From the NCBI RefSeq assembly GCF_022398325.1, contig NZ_JAKEVD010000014.1, positions 46,233-110,232 on the forward strand: a stretch of DNA of 64,000 bases, in the 5' to 3' direction. The notes under the pieces are model-generated. The model was not told the DNA's origin, searched no databases, and worked only from the letters and a program-made list of their open reading frames with translations. This DNA comes from Shewanella sp. Isolate13 (GTDB lineage Bacteria > Pseudomonadota > Gammaproteobacteria > Enterobacterales > Shewanellaceae). Made by a program: the position numbers and the translations under genes. This document shows positions 54,169-63,864 of this stretch, piece after piece; position 1 is the stretch's first letter, and the number at the start of each line of letters is the position of its first letter.

Positions 54169-55713
54169 ATGAACCACCGCCTAGAGCTCATCCTTCTCGT
54201 CACACTAGCCATGATCCCGTTTGGCATCACCTCGGCTATCTACAATGCTGCCGCTAGCGAAATTGCTGGCGGACTAAGCTTGTCCGCCGATGACGCCTCT
54301 TGGCTCAATATTGCCTATATATTGGCGCAATTACTGACCCTTCCTTTGGCCTCATGGTTAAGTTACCGCATTGGCGCCAAATCACTTCTCACCTTAGGTG
54401 CAGGACTTGGCTTTATCGCAAGCTTATTGCTGGGCTTTAGCGCTAGTGTCGCTGGGCATTTTGTGGCTTGGGCGGTTACAGGTATTGCAGCAAGCAGTAT
54501 GTTAGTAGCGGTACAGGTTCTGGTACTACGCAACCTGTCGCTAAAAGATATCACCATTGCTGAAGGCGCCATGATGCTGATGACCACCCTGTTACCTATG
54601 GGGGTCTATCCTTGGCTTATTGCCGAGCTGGCCGAAAATGGCTTGTGGCAGCTTATCTTCGCGGCGCAAGCGAGCCTGTACCTGCTCATTTTAGCTTGGT
54701 TATGGTTACGCCCTCTCGACTATACCGACACTAGACAGCAGCTAAGATTTAATCTATTGCAAGCGATAATCATGAGCGCAGCCATTACTGGCATCACCCT
54801 AGTTTTAATGCGCGGCCAATACTATAACTGGTTTGATAATTCAGGTTTTACCCAGTTTACTCTGGCCGCTGCAGCATTAATGCTGTTATGCGTATCTGTT
54901 ACTGCCAAGCAACTGGGCAAGGGTGAATATATTCGTAGCGATGTACTTAGCCCCTTAAAAAATAAGGTTTCGATGTATAATGCGGCCCTTGCAGGCTTTG
55001 CCGTACTTGGCACTTCTATGCTCATCAGCGTCTATCTTGGCAGCGTGTTGCATTACAGCCATAGCGAGCAAGCTTGGTTACAGCTACCCGCGTTTGCCAG
55101 CATGTTCGTTGGCTTATTGATCAGTATTTGGATCTGTAATCACCCAAGGCTCAAGCCCGATGCCGTGGTCCCCATTGGTGTGCTGATGATCTTACTATCG
55201 AGCGTTTCACTATCAACCAGCAGCGTAAGCAGTGGTGCAAGCGATATGTTGCCAGCGATAATCCTGCGCGGACTAGGCGTTGGCCTGCTGAATGTCACTG
55301 TATCTATCTCGATTTTATCTAGCTTTAAAAAAGAACATATTCCTCAAGGTGTAAGTTACTTCTACCTGTTTAGAACCTTAGGAGGCCTAATGGGCATGGC
55401 ACTATTTTCGCGAATGATGAGCGTTGAGTCCAGTAGCACAATGAGTATATTAGGTGAGAACTTCAATCAAATGAGCAGCAGCTTTATCCATTACCAAACC
55501 GCCATGACACAAGTGCTAAACCAAGGCATGTTACAGGCCACACCCGAGCGAGTGGCGAGTTTACTTTCAAGCCAACTACAACTACAAACGGCAGCCGTTG
55601 CTGGGGGCAATAATTTCCAATGGTTTATCCTCTCGCTGTTTGTGCTTGCTCCTGTGCTGATTATAGGAAAAAAGCTAGCTGCAAAGTCAGCTGAAGATCC
55701 AGCCCAAAACTAA
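54169..55713 (+). CDS. EmrB-type MFS multidrug exporter (DHA2)
   Basis: The 514-residue membrane protein has about 14 helices and the DHA2 family start (IPFGITSAIYNAAASEIAGGLSLSADDASWLNIAYILAQ contains the typical DxxxxxWxxxaYxL pattern). Together with the HlyD-type adaptor it should form a proton-driven efflux pump, exporting drugs or organic acids across both membranes with TolC. It is the second gene of the operon. Confidence 0.9.
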   Translation: MNHRLELILLVTLAMIPFGITSAIYNAAASEIAGGLSLSADDASWLNIAYILAQLLTLPLASWLSYRIGAKSLLTLGAGLGFIASLLLGFSASVAGHFVAWAVTGIAASSMLVAVQVLVLRNLSLKDITIAEGAMMLMTTLLPMGVYPWLIAELAENGLWQLIFAAQASLYLLILAWLWLRPLDYTDTRQQLRFNLLQAIIMSAAITGITLVLMRGQYYNWFDNSGFTQFTLAAAALMLLCVSVTAKQLGKGEYIRSDVLSPLKNKVSMYNAALAGFAVLGTSMLISVYLGSVLHYSHSEQAWLQLPAFASMFVGLLISIWICNHPRLKPDAVVPIGVLMILLSSVSLSTSSVSSGASDMLPAIILRGLGVGLLNVTVSISILSSFKKEHIPQGVSYFYLFRTLGGLMGMALFSRMMSVESSSTMSILGENFNQMSSSFIHYQTAMTQVLNQGMLQATPERVASLLSSQLQLQTAAVAGGNNFQWFILSLFVLAPVLIIGKKLAAKSAEDPAQN

Positions 55714-55868
55714 TAAATGTCTGCTTTTGACTGACCGCAAACAAACATAATTGATTGAATATTTTTCATAGCCAACTGCATAAAAGTTGCGCTAGTGTAT
55801 TAGCCCTTATTTCAAGAAAACATCAAACAATAACAATAAATAACTTATTGAAGGTTAGGGATTAATAC

Positions 55869-57929
55869 ATGAAACAAGCACACAAGCTATCTTTACTTGC
55901 TGCCGCGCTGTTCGGCAGCAGCTTCTCCGCCATGGCTGCAGATAGAACTCACGACATCACCATAGATGACTTCTTCGATATCGGTAACATGGGCGCGGTA
56001 ACACTCAGCCCTAATGGCAAACACGCTGTCTGGCTTGAATCTCGCTGGGATAAGGAGCTGGATAAGAGCCAGCGTGACCTGTGGCTAATCGAAATAAAAT
56101 CTCAGCAGTCAAAACGCATGACCTTCACCAACGAGAGTGAGTCTAGCCCACAGTGGAGCCCCGATGGTGAGTACGTCTATTACCTTGGTAAAGTCAAACA
56201 GGAAGGGGCAAAAGCCCCTTTCAACGGCAAGACTCAGGTCTTTCGCCTATCGGTTAATAACGGCGATAGCCAGCCAATGACCAAGGAAGCCGAAGGCGTG
56301 GCAGGATTTGAGCTTAGCCACGATGGTAAGAGCCTGTACTTTTTAGCCACCAAAACCACAACCGATGAAGATCAATGGGCATCGATGCGAGCCAGCCACA
56401 GCGCGCCTAAATATGGTCATGGAGAGCAAAAAACCAATCCGCTATATCAACTCGATCTCGAACATTTTAAGCAAAAGCTACTCCTCGATGATGACAAAGT
56501 GGTTTGGGAGTTTAAAGTCAGCCAAGATGGCAGCAAGATCGCCCGCATCACCACAACAGACAATGAGCTGGTATTCTTAGAAGGTTGGTCAGACGTTGAG
56601 GTCTTCGATACCAAAACCCAACAAAATAGTGTACTCGCGGATACCCAGTGGCGTGATCATGCTCCCTCGCCTTATGGCTGGCTGCTCGGACTGGCGTGGC
56701 AAGAAAATAACACTGAGTTAGCCTTTAGAATCGACTATGACGGCCATCCTGGCCAGCTGTTTATCGCCGATGTAAATGCCTCAGATAAGCCTTCATTAGA
56801 GGTGACTCGTCCCGGCGATGTCACCCTCACATCAAGCGATCTGACTTGGCGGCCAAACAGTGATGAGATCTGTTATCGCGGCGCCGATCATGGCCGCGTC
56901 AAACTCTTCTGTACTGAGATCGATGGTGGTGAGCAGGGTGATACCCGCATCGTGATCCCAGGCGACATGGTTATCGGCAGCTATAGCTTTAGCCAGAACG
57001 GCCAGTCCGTTGCTTTTAGCCACAACGGTTTAGATCACTTCTCCGATATGTTTACCGCCGATGCCAACAGTAGCCTTGCCAAGGCTAAGCGACTAACCAA
57101 TATCAACCCACAAGTCGATAGCTGGAAGTTACCACAAGTCTCCATCGTCAAGTGGACAGCACCAGATGGCTCAGTGGTCGAGGGCATACTGGATCTACCG
57201 GCGGGCTATAAAAAGGAAGACGGGCCACTCCCCTTAATCGTGCAAATTCATGGCGGCCCGACTGCAGCAACGCCTTACGCGCTGCAACACAGATCATACG
57301 GCCGCTCAACCTTTACCGCCAACGGTTGGGCGCTGCTCTCGCCTAACTATCGCGGCTCTACAGGCTATGGCGATAAGTTCTTAACTGACTTGGTTGGCCG
57401 AGAGCATGATATCGAAGTCAAAGATATCATGGCCGGTGTCGATCAGCTGATAGCGGACGGCATCATCGATGGCGACAAGATGGCTGTTATGGGTTGGAGT
57501 AATGGTGGCTACCTGACCAATGCGCTCATTAGCACCAATAATCGTTTCAAAGCAGCAAGCTCTGGCGCAGGCGTGTTCGATCAACGCCTGCAGTGGATCC
57601 TCGAAGATACCCCAGGCCATGTGGTTAACTTTATGGAAGGCCTGCCTTGGGAAAAGCCTGAAGCCTATAACCACGGTTCTTCGCTGACTTATGCAGATAA
57701 GATCAAGACCCCGACCTTGATCCATATCGGTGAAGGCGACCAACGTGTACCACTTGGTCATGCTCAGGGTTTATATCGTGCGCTGCACCACTACCTCAAT
57801 GTTCCTGTGGAGTTGGTGGTCTATCCTGGTGAAGGCCACGGTCTGAGCAAATACCAACATCGTAAAGCTAAGATGGAGTGGGATCAGAAATGGTTCAATC
57901 ACTATGTATTAGGCCAAGAAGTTAAATAA
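55869..57929 (+). CDS. Secreted S9-family prolyl oligopeptidase
   Basis: The 686-residue protein has a Sec signal (cleavage at MAA-DRT), an N-terminal beta-propeller (about 30-420, with WD40-like PQWSPDGEYVYYLG repeats) and a C-terminal alpha/beta-hydrolase domain. Catalytic Ser is in GWSNGGYL, Asp in GEGDQRVPL and His in GEGHGLSK. It is a dipeptidyl/acylaminoacyl peptidase-like enzyme of the S9 family that degrades peptides in the periplasm. Single gene with terminator. Confidence 0.9.
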   Translation: MKQAHKLSLLAAALFGSSFSAMAADRTHDITIDDFFDIGNMGAVTLSPNGKHAVWLESRWDKELDKSQRDLWLIEIKSQQSKRMTFTNESESSPQWSPDGEYVYYLGKVKQEGAKAPFNGKTQVFRLSVNNGDSQPMTKEAEGVAGFELSHDGKSLYFLATKTTTDEDQWASMRASHSAPKYGHGEQKTNPLYQLDLEHFKQKLLLDDDKVVWEFKVSQDGSKIARITTTDNELVFLEGWSDVEVFDTKTQQNSVLADTQWRDHAPSPYGWLLGLAWQENNTELAFRIDYDGHPGQLFIADVNASDKPSLEVTRPGDVTLTSSDLTWRPNSDEICYRGADHGRVKLFCTEIDGGEQGDTRIVIPGDMVIGSYSFSQNGQSVAFSHNGLDHFSDMFTADANSSLAKAKRLTNINPQVDSWKLPQVSIVKWTAPDGSVVEGILDLPAGYKKEDGPLPLIVQIHGGPTAATPYALQHRSYGRSTFTANGWALLSPNYRGSTGYGDKFLTDLVGREHDIEVKDIMAGVDQLIADGIIDGDKMAVMGWSNGGYLTNALISTNNRFKAASSGAGVFDQRLQWILEDTPGHVVNFMEGLPWEKPEAYNHGSSLTYADKIKTPTLIHIGEGDQRVPLGHAQGLYRALHHYLNVPVELVVYPGEGHGLSKYQHRKAKMEWDQKWFNHYVLGQEVK

Positions 57930-57957
57930 GCCATCTGTTTAGAGTCGCAGCAAACCT

Positions 57958-57986
57958 ATAAAAGCGCCTATCGGCGCTTTTATTTT
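57958..57986 (+). terminator. Terminator after the S9 peptidase
   Basis: ATAAAAGCGCC and GGCGCTTTTAT (57958-57982) form a perfect 11-bp stem with a short TAT(C) loop, followed by TTTAC. Confidence 0.8.
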
Positions 57987-58086
57987 ACCTTTTACATAGA
58001 TAACCCCGGTTACAATTCTGGCATTCACTTTCTGTTCAGTAAGGGTATGCTAAGGTTTAGCTAGTTTTTTACAGGGGAAGAATCGA

Positions 58087-58653
58087 ATGACAGGTTTTAT
58101 CAAACGAATCAGTGCCACTTTCTGCATACTCACCAGCATGATGTTTGCACCACAAGCGTTAGCCGAGGACGGTTACGCTCAGGCCAAGAGCACTTTCCAG
58201 CAAGCGAGCGAAACGCAAAAATTCTTCAATAACGCATACGGCTATGCGCTTTTCCCAACCGTGGGTAAAGGTGGTATCGGTATAGGTGCAGCCTACGGTA
58301 AGGGGCGAGTCTATCGTGGTGGTAACTATACTGGTGACACCAGCTTAACCCAGGTCTCCTTTGGGTTTCAGCTCGGTGGCCAAGCCTATAGCGAGATAAT
58401 CTTCTTCAAAGATGAGGCTGCATACAGAGACTTTACCAGTGGCAGCTTCGAGTTCGGCGCTCAAGCCTCCGCAGTCGCCATCAATATTGGCGCTAATGCC
58501 CAAGCTGGTACAACGGGGAACTCTGCAGGTGCGGGTAAAGGCGCAGCTAAAGCAGCTTATATCAATGGTATGGCGGTATTTACCGTAGCCAAGGGCGGCT
58601 TGATGTTTGAAGCGGCACTTGCAGGGCAATCGTTTACTTTTGAAGAGAAGTAA
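58087..58653 (+). CDS. SYLF/Ysc84-like lipid-binding protein
   Basis: The 188-residue protein has a signal peptide (cleavage near ALA-EDG) and a Ysc84/SYLF domain with GYALFPTVGKGGIGIGAAYGKGRVY and QLGGQAYSEIIFFKD. Eukaryotic SYLF proteins bind phosphoinositides, and bacterial secreted copies are thought to bind lipids in the envelope. Single gene, with a heptamer repeat array just downstream. Confidence 0.82.
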   Translation: MTGFIKRISATFCILTSMMFAPQALAEDGYAQAKSTFQQASETQKFFNNAYGYALFPTVGKGGIGIGAAYGKGRVYRGGNYTGDTSLTQVSFGFQLGGQAYSEIIFFKDEAAYRDFTSGSFEFGAQASAVAINIGANAQAGTTGNSAGAGKGAAKAAYINGMAVFTVAKGGLMFEAALAGQSFTFEEK

Positions 58654-58659
58654 GGAACA

Positions 58660-58800
58660 AGAAGGTTCTAGGCTTGGGTATTAGAGGTTCTAGGCTATAG
58701 GTTCTAGGCTTGAGTATTAGAGGTTCTAGGTTCTAGGTTCTAGGTTCTAGGTTCTAGGTTCTAGGTTCTAGGTTCTAGCAATTAAAAACTAGAACCTAGA
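58660..58800. repeat. Heptamer tandem array (GGTTCTA)8 with degenerate lead
   Basis: From 58722 to 58777 the 7-mer GGTTCTA is repeated eight times. Before it (58663-58721) lie decayed copies, and after it (58789-58799) TAGAACCTAGA gives a reverse-complement copy, so the end can fold into a hairpin. It lies between the SYLF gene and the convergent gene at 58820. Not a CRISPR: there are no spacers. Confidence 0.85.
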
Positions 58801-58819
58801 CACATCAAAGCTGAGCCCG

Positions 58820-59404
58820 CTATTTATGACCCCAAGGTACAGGTGGCAAATCGACAGGCTTAGTCAGATCGAAATCCACTCTAAAATCGCGGTTTTCTCG
58901 GGTTAAGCGATAGGTAAACTCCTGTGGTTTAACATACATATGCCACACATTCGTCACCGACACATCTAAGCCATTTTCTCTAAAATTATTAATCGAGTAA
59001 GCATCCACTGGGAAGGATTGCTCAGTCGCGCTGCCCATATCCGCAGTCATGCCGCCGTACATGGTCACCTTATCTTCACTACCGTCTTTATGACGATGAT
59101 CGTGAGCAAGGTGCAAACCATAAGGGGTCTTAGTGATCACCCAAGTGCGGGAGTGGTCATCCCCCACATGAAAGGGAACTTTCAGCTCGGTATCACTACA
59201 TTCACGTACATGCATGACGAGCTTCTTACCGCTAAAGGCTGAATCGGCACTATTACCTGCAGTCACTGTACCTTCAAATGCCTTACCACAATGGGCTGCT
59301 AGATTATCAAAAAATGCACTCTGCTCAGAGGTGACAGCCATAGCCGGTAGTGCAAAGCTTGTCACTGCTAACAGTGCGATTTGTGAGTATTTTATTGTTT
59401 TCAT
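58820..59404 (-). CDS. Conserved secreted protein of unknown function
   Basis: The 194-residue protein has a signal peptide (cleavage near AMA-VTS) and a mature part with HLAHDHRHKDGSEDKVTMYGG, NVWHMYVKPQEFTYRLTR and a C-terminal VDLPPVPWGHK. The two Cys (HCGKAFEG, VRECSD) could form a disulfide. GGAGA lies 6 bases before the ATG at 59404. I do not recognise the family; the His-rich central stretch could bind metal. Confidence 0.65.
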   Translation of the reverse strand: MKTIKYSQIALLAVTSFALPAMAVTSEQSAFFDNLAAHCGKAFEGTVTAGNSADSAFSGKKLVMHVRECSDTELKVPFHVGDDHSRTWVITKTPYGLHLAHDHRHKDGSEDKVTMYGGMTADMGSATEQSFPVDAYSINNFRENGLDVSVTNVWHMYVKPQEFTYRLTRENRDFRVDFDLTKPVDLPPVPWGHK

Positions 59405-59764
59405 TATTATCTCCAATGATGGGGAATTTACCCTACCATAAACAGATAAATTTTAGCTGAAGTGATTTGAGATTTAACCGAGTAGAAAAGTCCCCTCAGC
59501 GAAAACAATGCCGAGGGGAAAGATTGCAGGATGATACGAATTGAGTGTGATCAAGGCGATGATCCTGCAAACGCCACACAGGAGCTACCGCCAGCGCTGA
59601 CAAACACAGAAAAATCTACTGAGCTTGCCAGAGACACCTAACGGTAATACCTCAACAGCCCCACTATCGCCTCTCAATGTGGCTGCTGTAAGTTTTGGAT
59701 ATATCTTCGCCTCCTTCATAGCGCGTCTCTATAAAAGGAGGCATTGTAAATACGGATTACGCCT
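59405..59764. other. Intergenic region before the 92-bp repeats
   Basis: There is no coding frame here. Hairpins are present at 59491-59519 (TCCCCTC/GAGGGGA with small internal mismatches) and TTGCAGGAT/ATCCTGCAA around 59524-59577. The first is a candidate terminator for the TtrA operon on the minus strand, which otherwise ends in repeats. Confidence 0.45.
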
Positions 59765-60123
59765 CTCTACACGGATAGGGATCCTATAACGGCAGTTAGC
59801 GTTTCTCTGCTAATAGCCAGTCATCATTCAGCATACTCACGGTTTGCTTACGCTTTCTCCACGCGGATAGGGATCCCGTGACGGCAGTTAGCGTTTCTCT
59901 GCCAATAGCCAGTCATCATTCAGCATATTCGCGGTTTGCTTACGCTTTCTCCACGCGGATAGGGATCCCATGACGGCAGTTAGCGTTTCTCTGCCAATAG
60001 CCAGTCATCATTCAGCATACTCGCGGTTTGCTTACTCTTTTTTCACGCGGATAGGGATCCCGTGACGGCAGTTAGCGTTTCTCTGCCAATAGCCAGTCAT
60101 CATTCAGCATACTCGCGGTTTGC
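59765..60123. repeat. Tandem array of 92-bp copies of the TtrA gene tail
   Basis: The motif CGGATAGGGATCC recurs at 59772, 59864, 59956 and 60048, and its coding equivalent CGAATTGGGATCC at 60140, an exact 92-bp period. On the minus strand each unit reads like the last about 25 codons of the molybdoenzyme gene (RKQTASMLNDxW...CRHGIPIRVEKA, stop), but with a changed middle and an internal stop. Joints lie in the shared word CGTAAGCAAAC, which spans both the stop codon and the RKQT codons. So the array looks like repeated duplication of the 3' gene end through microhomology. Confidence 0.88.
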
Positions 60124-63100
60124 TTACGCTTTTTCTACACGAATTGGGATCCCGTGACGACAATTTGCCCCCGTCCAGTAATCGTTTAACATGCTCGCAG
60201 TTTGCTTACGGGTAGGATCTGAAGGGATCATTTGATTGATCGCCACTCCCCCCGCTCGCTCTTTGAGAGCCGCTAACTTCTCGCCATTGATGATCCTGTC
60301 GTCACCGCCAAAGCCTTGTGAGTGACCAAATCCGTGGGATACACATACTGCGCCCGGTGCAACACCAAAGTCTGTTTGCAATAGACCAGTAGCGGGTTTT
60401 CCATTCGCTGTGATGAGTTTGACCCTATCACCATCTGTTAACCCCTGCTGTTTGGCTGTATCTTCATGCATGTAAACAAAGTTAGTTGGACTGATCTCAG
60501 CAATACGTTTATAGGCCACCGCATAATTTGAGCGCACCGTTGCCTTATAGCTAGAAAATAGCAATGGGTACTCGGACGCAGGCCAATGACTCTCCCAACT
60601 ATCGCCATTCCAGAATCTATGTTCGTGATAGGTAATGTTTCCCGGATAGTGTTCACCTGAATACGCATGACGCAACTGCGCTACCGCCTCATGATATAGC
60701 TGCAGACACTTAGGCGCTGCGCCTTTAACAAAGTCTCCTTCATAACGCTCATCGGCAACATAGTAGCCACCACGGGATAATAGTGCTTCAACCTCGCGAG
60801 CTTCCGTCGCAGTCAATCTTGGCGTAAGCGGCTTCATGGCATAATCCAATCCAGCCCACTGTCTGTCTTCTGCTGTCACTATCGGCAGGTTTTCACACTG
60901 AGATGCCACGTTTGCTAGGTATTTTGCGTGCCAATCTTCGAAGCAAAGCAGATCCGCTTTGCTACCATCAGCATGGGCAATCGCGCCCTTACCAAATCCA
61001 GGGAGCTGCATATCCAGCGCAATATCAACGAGTAACTGCTCCATACAAACATGCTGACCCGCGGCATTCTTCACGGTTCTTGGAGTAACAAGTGGGGCAG
61101 CAGCCACCACCCCTAGCATATGTGAGCCCCACATACGATCGGCAGCATACTCTTCAAGCATTGAGCGATCAGGAATGAAATAGTCGGCGTAGCGGTTTGT
61201 CTCATTCATATGACAATCGATACCGATAATCAAAGGCAAACGCTTAGGATCGGCAATACTAGCAACCACCTCTTGGCTAATCGATGCAGCGCTGTAAAGG
61301 AAGTTATTGCGCCAATTGAACAGCACCTTAGCTTGGTAGGGATCGTTATTAGCGTGACTCGTCCATTGCTCTGCCGCATTCATTGCCGGTAACACCTCAT
61401 GCCAAGGTGTACTCGCCGGGTAGGGGTTTTCGCCTTTAGCGACCTTCTGCTTATATTCCGTTGATGACTCATAGGCGCCATCTCGGCAGGCATTCACCAC
61501 ACCATCTAGGCTGACACCATTATCGATATTCGCCAGATCGTAACGGCCTTCCATGCCGCCAATTGGGCCATTACCGTAAATAGCGCCACCTTTAGCATCG
61601 TGACTGCCCACCAAGGTATTCAGGGTTGCCCAGATCCAGCCCATCACAAAACCATCCGATGAGTTAGTACCACCATTGCCTGCCACACAGGCTTTACGAC
61701 CATATTGACCTAAATCTTTAGCCACTTGACGCATCGCATCAACACTAATCCCCGACTTAGCCGCGTACTCTTGCATGCTGGTGCGCTGCGCTTCTTCTCG
61801 TAATAGATAAAGCGACGACGCTAACTTCACCCTACGACCCGACTTATCTTTTATGGTCTTACTGATAAATAACTCAGCCTTGTCGCCAGACTCTGCCGCC
61901 ACCAAGGTATCACTTCCAGCTTTAACAATAATGGCTTCATCACCACCTAAGCCAAAGTCTTTCGCCTTAGCGAAACGGCGGTAATCAGGGTGTTTAGGAT
62001 CGACAACCACCAAGTGGCCAGCATTGGTATAATTAAGCTCGCCCGCAGCTTTGGCCGCTTTCTCACTCGCGCCTTCAAGATGAACCTTGTTAAACCAGCC
62101 CTCCTCCAGCATGGTGCGGATAACCCCAAAGGCGAATGCCGCATCTTGCCCAGGTTTTACCGCTAACCAAGTCGCATTGGTATCGGCAGCCACTGTCGTG
62201 CGAAGTAACGGATCGACACATACATATTTAAACTCTCTATCAACCCGACTATCGGCCAATCCACGGCCAACACGGTTAAGGCTGACACCTGAAGAACCCG
62301 GGCTCGTTCCCATAAATAGGCCATATTCGACATTTTCCCAGTCAACATCGTTGAGCCACTCTTCAAAGCCTGCTGCCATGCCTAAGCTATAGCCTGTCGC
62401 CTGCGCCGCACCGCAATAGGCATGCTTAGTACCTAAGTTGCTTGTCCCCCATGATTGCTGCATAAAGCGCGCATAGAAACTGCCGCGCAGGGTATCTTCG
62501 GCGCAATAGGTTGCAAACAGGTGGTTAGCGGCGCTACCAAATTCAGGAAAGCCAGGCTTAACTAGCTTATCGAGCTGGCGCAGACTACGCAGCCCTTCAA
62601 CATGGCCTTCACCAAACAGATCACCGCCTTGTAAAATCTCTTGCAGTGCCTGTTCATAACTAATCGTTACCCAGCGGCCTTCGCCACGCTTGCCGTCACG
62701 TTTAAGTACCTGAGTGACTCGGCGCTCATCATCGACTGAATCGGCGCAACTGGCACCTTTGGCGCAAGTCGTTGCACGATTTTTAAGGCCGTTCTCACCC
62801 GCTAATGCGATATAACTCTGCTTCACACAGGTGTCGATTGGCAGTGGTGAACCAGAGTTATTTTCACAATATGGATTGCCGCCCACTTTTAATACTTTGT
62901 CATTCTTCTCATCCACCCTTACTCGCAAGCCACAGATGTTGTAGCAACTAAAACAGCGTGAATAAGCGGTGCGCACACCCGGTGTTAGCTGCCAATCACC
63001 ATTAGCATCTTGCTGGCATTCCGCTGGGATCGGGTGGCCAAAGCAGCTTACATCTTGGCTGCGTGCAGGGTGTATTGGCTGCGTTTTTTCACCACAGCCC

Positions 63101-63159
63101 ACTGTGGCAGCCGCAACTGAGACAACGCCCGCTTGGGTTAAAAATTTACGTCTATCCAT
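60124..63159 (-). CDS. TtrA-like molybdopterin oxidoreductase
   Basis: The 1011-residue protein is a periplasmic molybdoenzyme of the DMSO-reductase superfamily. It has a Tat signal (RRKFLT), a [4Fe-4S] motif CFSCYNICG with CAKGASC later, and molybdenum ligand Cys in AYCG (TtrA has the same AYCGLA stretch). Long stretches such as GEGHVEGLRS and MGTSPGSSG match tetrathionate reductase subunit A. A tetrathionate or related sulfur or selenium oxyanion is therefore the likely substrate. The TtrB-like subunit gene is 9 bp upstream. The 3' end has been duplicated four times in the array at 59765-60123. Confidence 0.85.
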   Translation of the reverse strand: MDRRKFLTQAGVVSVAAATVGCGEKTQPIHPARSQDVSCFGHPIPAECQQDANGDWQLTPGVRTAYSRCFSCYNICGLRVRVDEKNDKVLKVGGNPYCENNSGSPLPIDTCVKQSYIALAGENGLKNRATTCAKGASCADSVDDERRVTQVLKRDGKRGEGRWVTISYEQALQEILQGGDLFGEGHVEGLRSLRQLDKLVKPGFPEFGSAANHLFATYCAEDTLRGSFYARFMQQSWGTSNLGTKHAYCGAAQATGYSLGMAAGFEEWLNDVDWENVEYGLFMGTSPGSSGVSLNRVGRGLADSRVDREFKYVCVDPLLRTTVAADTNATWLAVKPGQDAAFAFGVIRTMLEEGWFNKVHLEGASEKAAKAAGELNYTNAGHLVVVDPKHPDYRRFAKAKDFGLGGDEAIIVKAGSDTLVAAESGDKAELFISKTIKDKSGRRVKLASSLYLLREEAQRTSMQEYAAKSGISVDAMRQVAKDLGQYGRKACVAGNGGTNSSDGFVMGWIWATLNTLVGSHDAKGGAIYGNGPIGGMEGRYDLANIDNGVSLDGVVNACRDGAYESSTEYKQKVAKGENPYPASTPWHEVLPAMNAAEQWTSHANNDPYQAKVLFNWRNNFLYSAASISQEVVASIADPKRLPLIIGIDCHMNETNRYADYFIPDRSMLEEYAADRMWGSHMLGVVAAAPLVTPRTVKNAAGQHVCMEQLLVDIALDMQLPGFGKGAIAHADGSKADLLCFEDWHAKYLANVASQCENLPIVTAEDRQWAGLDYAMKPLTPRLTATEAREVEALLSRGGYYVADERYEGDFVKGAAPKCLQLYHEAVAQLRHAYSGEHYPGNITYHEHRFWNGDSWESHWPASEYPLLFSSYKATVRSNYAVAYKRIAEISPTNFVYMHEDTAKQQGLTDGDRVKLITANGKPATGLLQTDFGVAPGAVCVSHGFGHSQGFGGDDRIINGEKLAALKERAGGVAINQMIPSDPTRKQTASMLNDYWTGANCRHGIPIRVEKA

Positions 63160-63168
63160 TATTAGCTC

Positions 63169-63864
63169 CTAGCGTTGCCATTCGAGGAAATTAAGTGACA
63201 AGATCTGTTTATCTTTCGGCTGTTCCGGTAAGCCGATATAGAAGATATTTGGCTTAGTGCCAGCGTCGGCCAACATGGCGTACACCTTATTGTCGCGTAC
63301 CAATTGAGAAACCTTGCTAGCAGGATCATTAAGATCACCAAAGTTGCGGGCTTCACCAATGCAAGTCTCAACACAAGCGGGCAATAAGCCTGCTGATACG
63401 CGGTGAATACAGAAGTTACATTTCTCTGGTGGTGAATTAAGGGTTTCATCTTTACGTCTGGCTCCGTAAGGACAGGCATCGACACAAAGCTGACAATGAA
63501 TACACTCATCATGATTAATCACCACAATGCCATCTTCCTTACGCTTATAGGTCGCCTCAACGGGACAAACATACACACAAGCAGGGTTATCACACTGGTT
63601 ACACTGGTTTGGTACTGCCAATGTGGCTAAGCCCGTTTCGGTTTCAATCGCAGCCTGATTGACTCGGGTACGACAACGCCCCGCATCAGTTTGGTTTTCC
63701 ATCGCACAGGAAACGGTACAAGATAGACAGCCTGTGCAACGGCGAACATCAAACACCATCGCCAACCGTTTACCTGGAGTTTTAGCTTGAAGTTGAGCAC
63801 TGGGGATCAATGTTAACATTGCACCACCAGCAGCCATTTTTAAAATGGATCGTCTATCCAACAT
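63169..63864 (-). CDS. TtrB-like [4Fe-4S] electron transfer subunit
   Basis: The 231-residue protein has a Tat-like start (RRSILKMAAGGA) and four ferredoxin-type Cys clusters: CTGCLSCTVSC, CNQCDNPACVYVC, CIHCQLCVDAC and CNFC with PACVETC. This is the four-cluster electron transfer subunit (TtrB/DmsB type). It would feed electrons to the molybdoenzyme encoded 9 bp downstream. A membrane anchor subunit (TtrC) is not encoded between or after them; it may lie beyond the right edge or be replaced by a quinol dehydrogenase such as CymA. Confidence 0.88.
   Translation of the reverse strand: MLDRRSILKMAAGGAMLTLIPSAQLQAKTPGKRLAMVFDVRRCTGCLSCTVSCAMENQTDAGRCRTRVNQAAIETETGLATLAVPNQCNQCDNPACVYVCPVEATYKRKEDGIVVINHDECIHCQLCVDACPYGARRKDETLNSPPEKCNFCIHRVSAGLLPACVETCIGEARNFGDLNDPASKVSQLVRDNKVYAMLADAGTKPNIFYIGLPEQPKDKQILSLNFLEWQR

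Noticed and set aside
58660..60123. CRISPR array for the heptamer or 92-bp repeats
   Set aside because: The repeats are directly tandem without unique spacers, and no cas gene is near.
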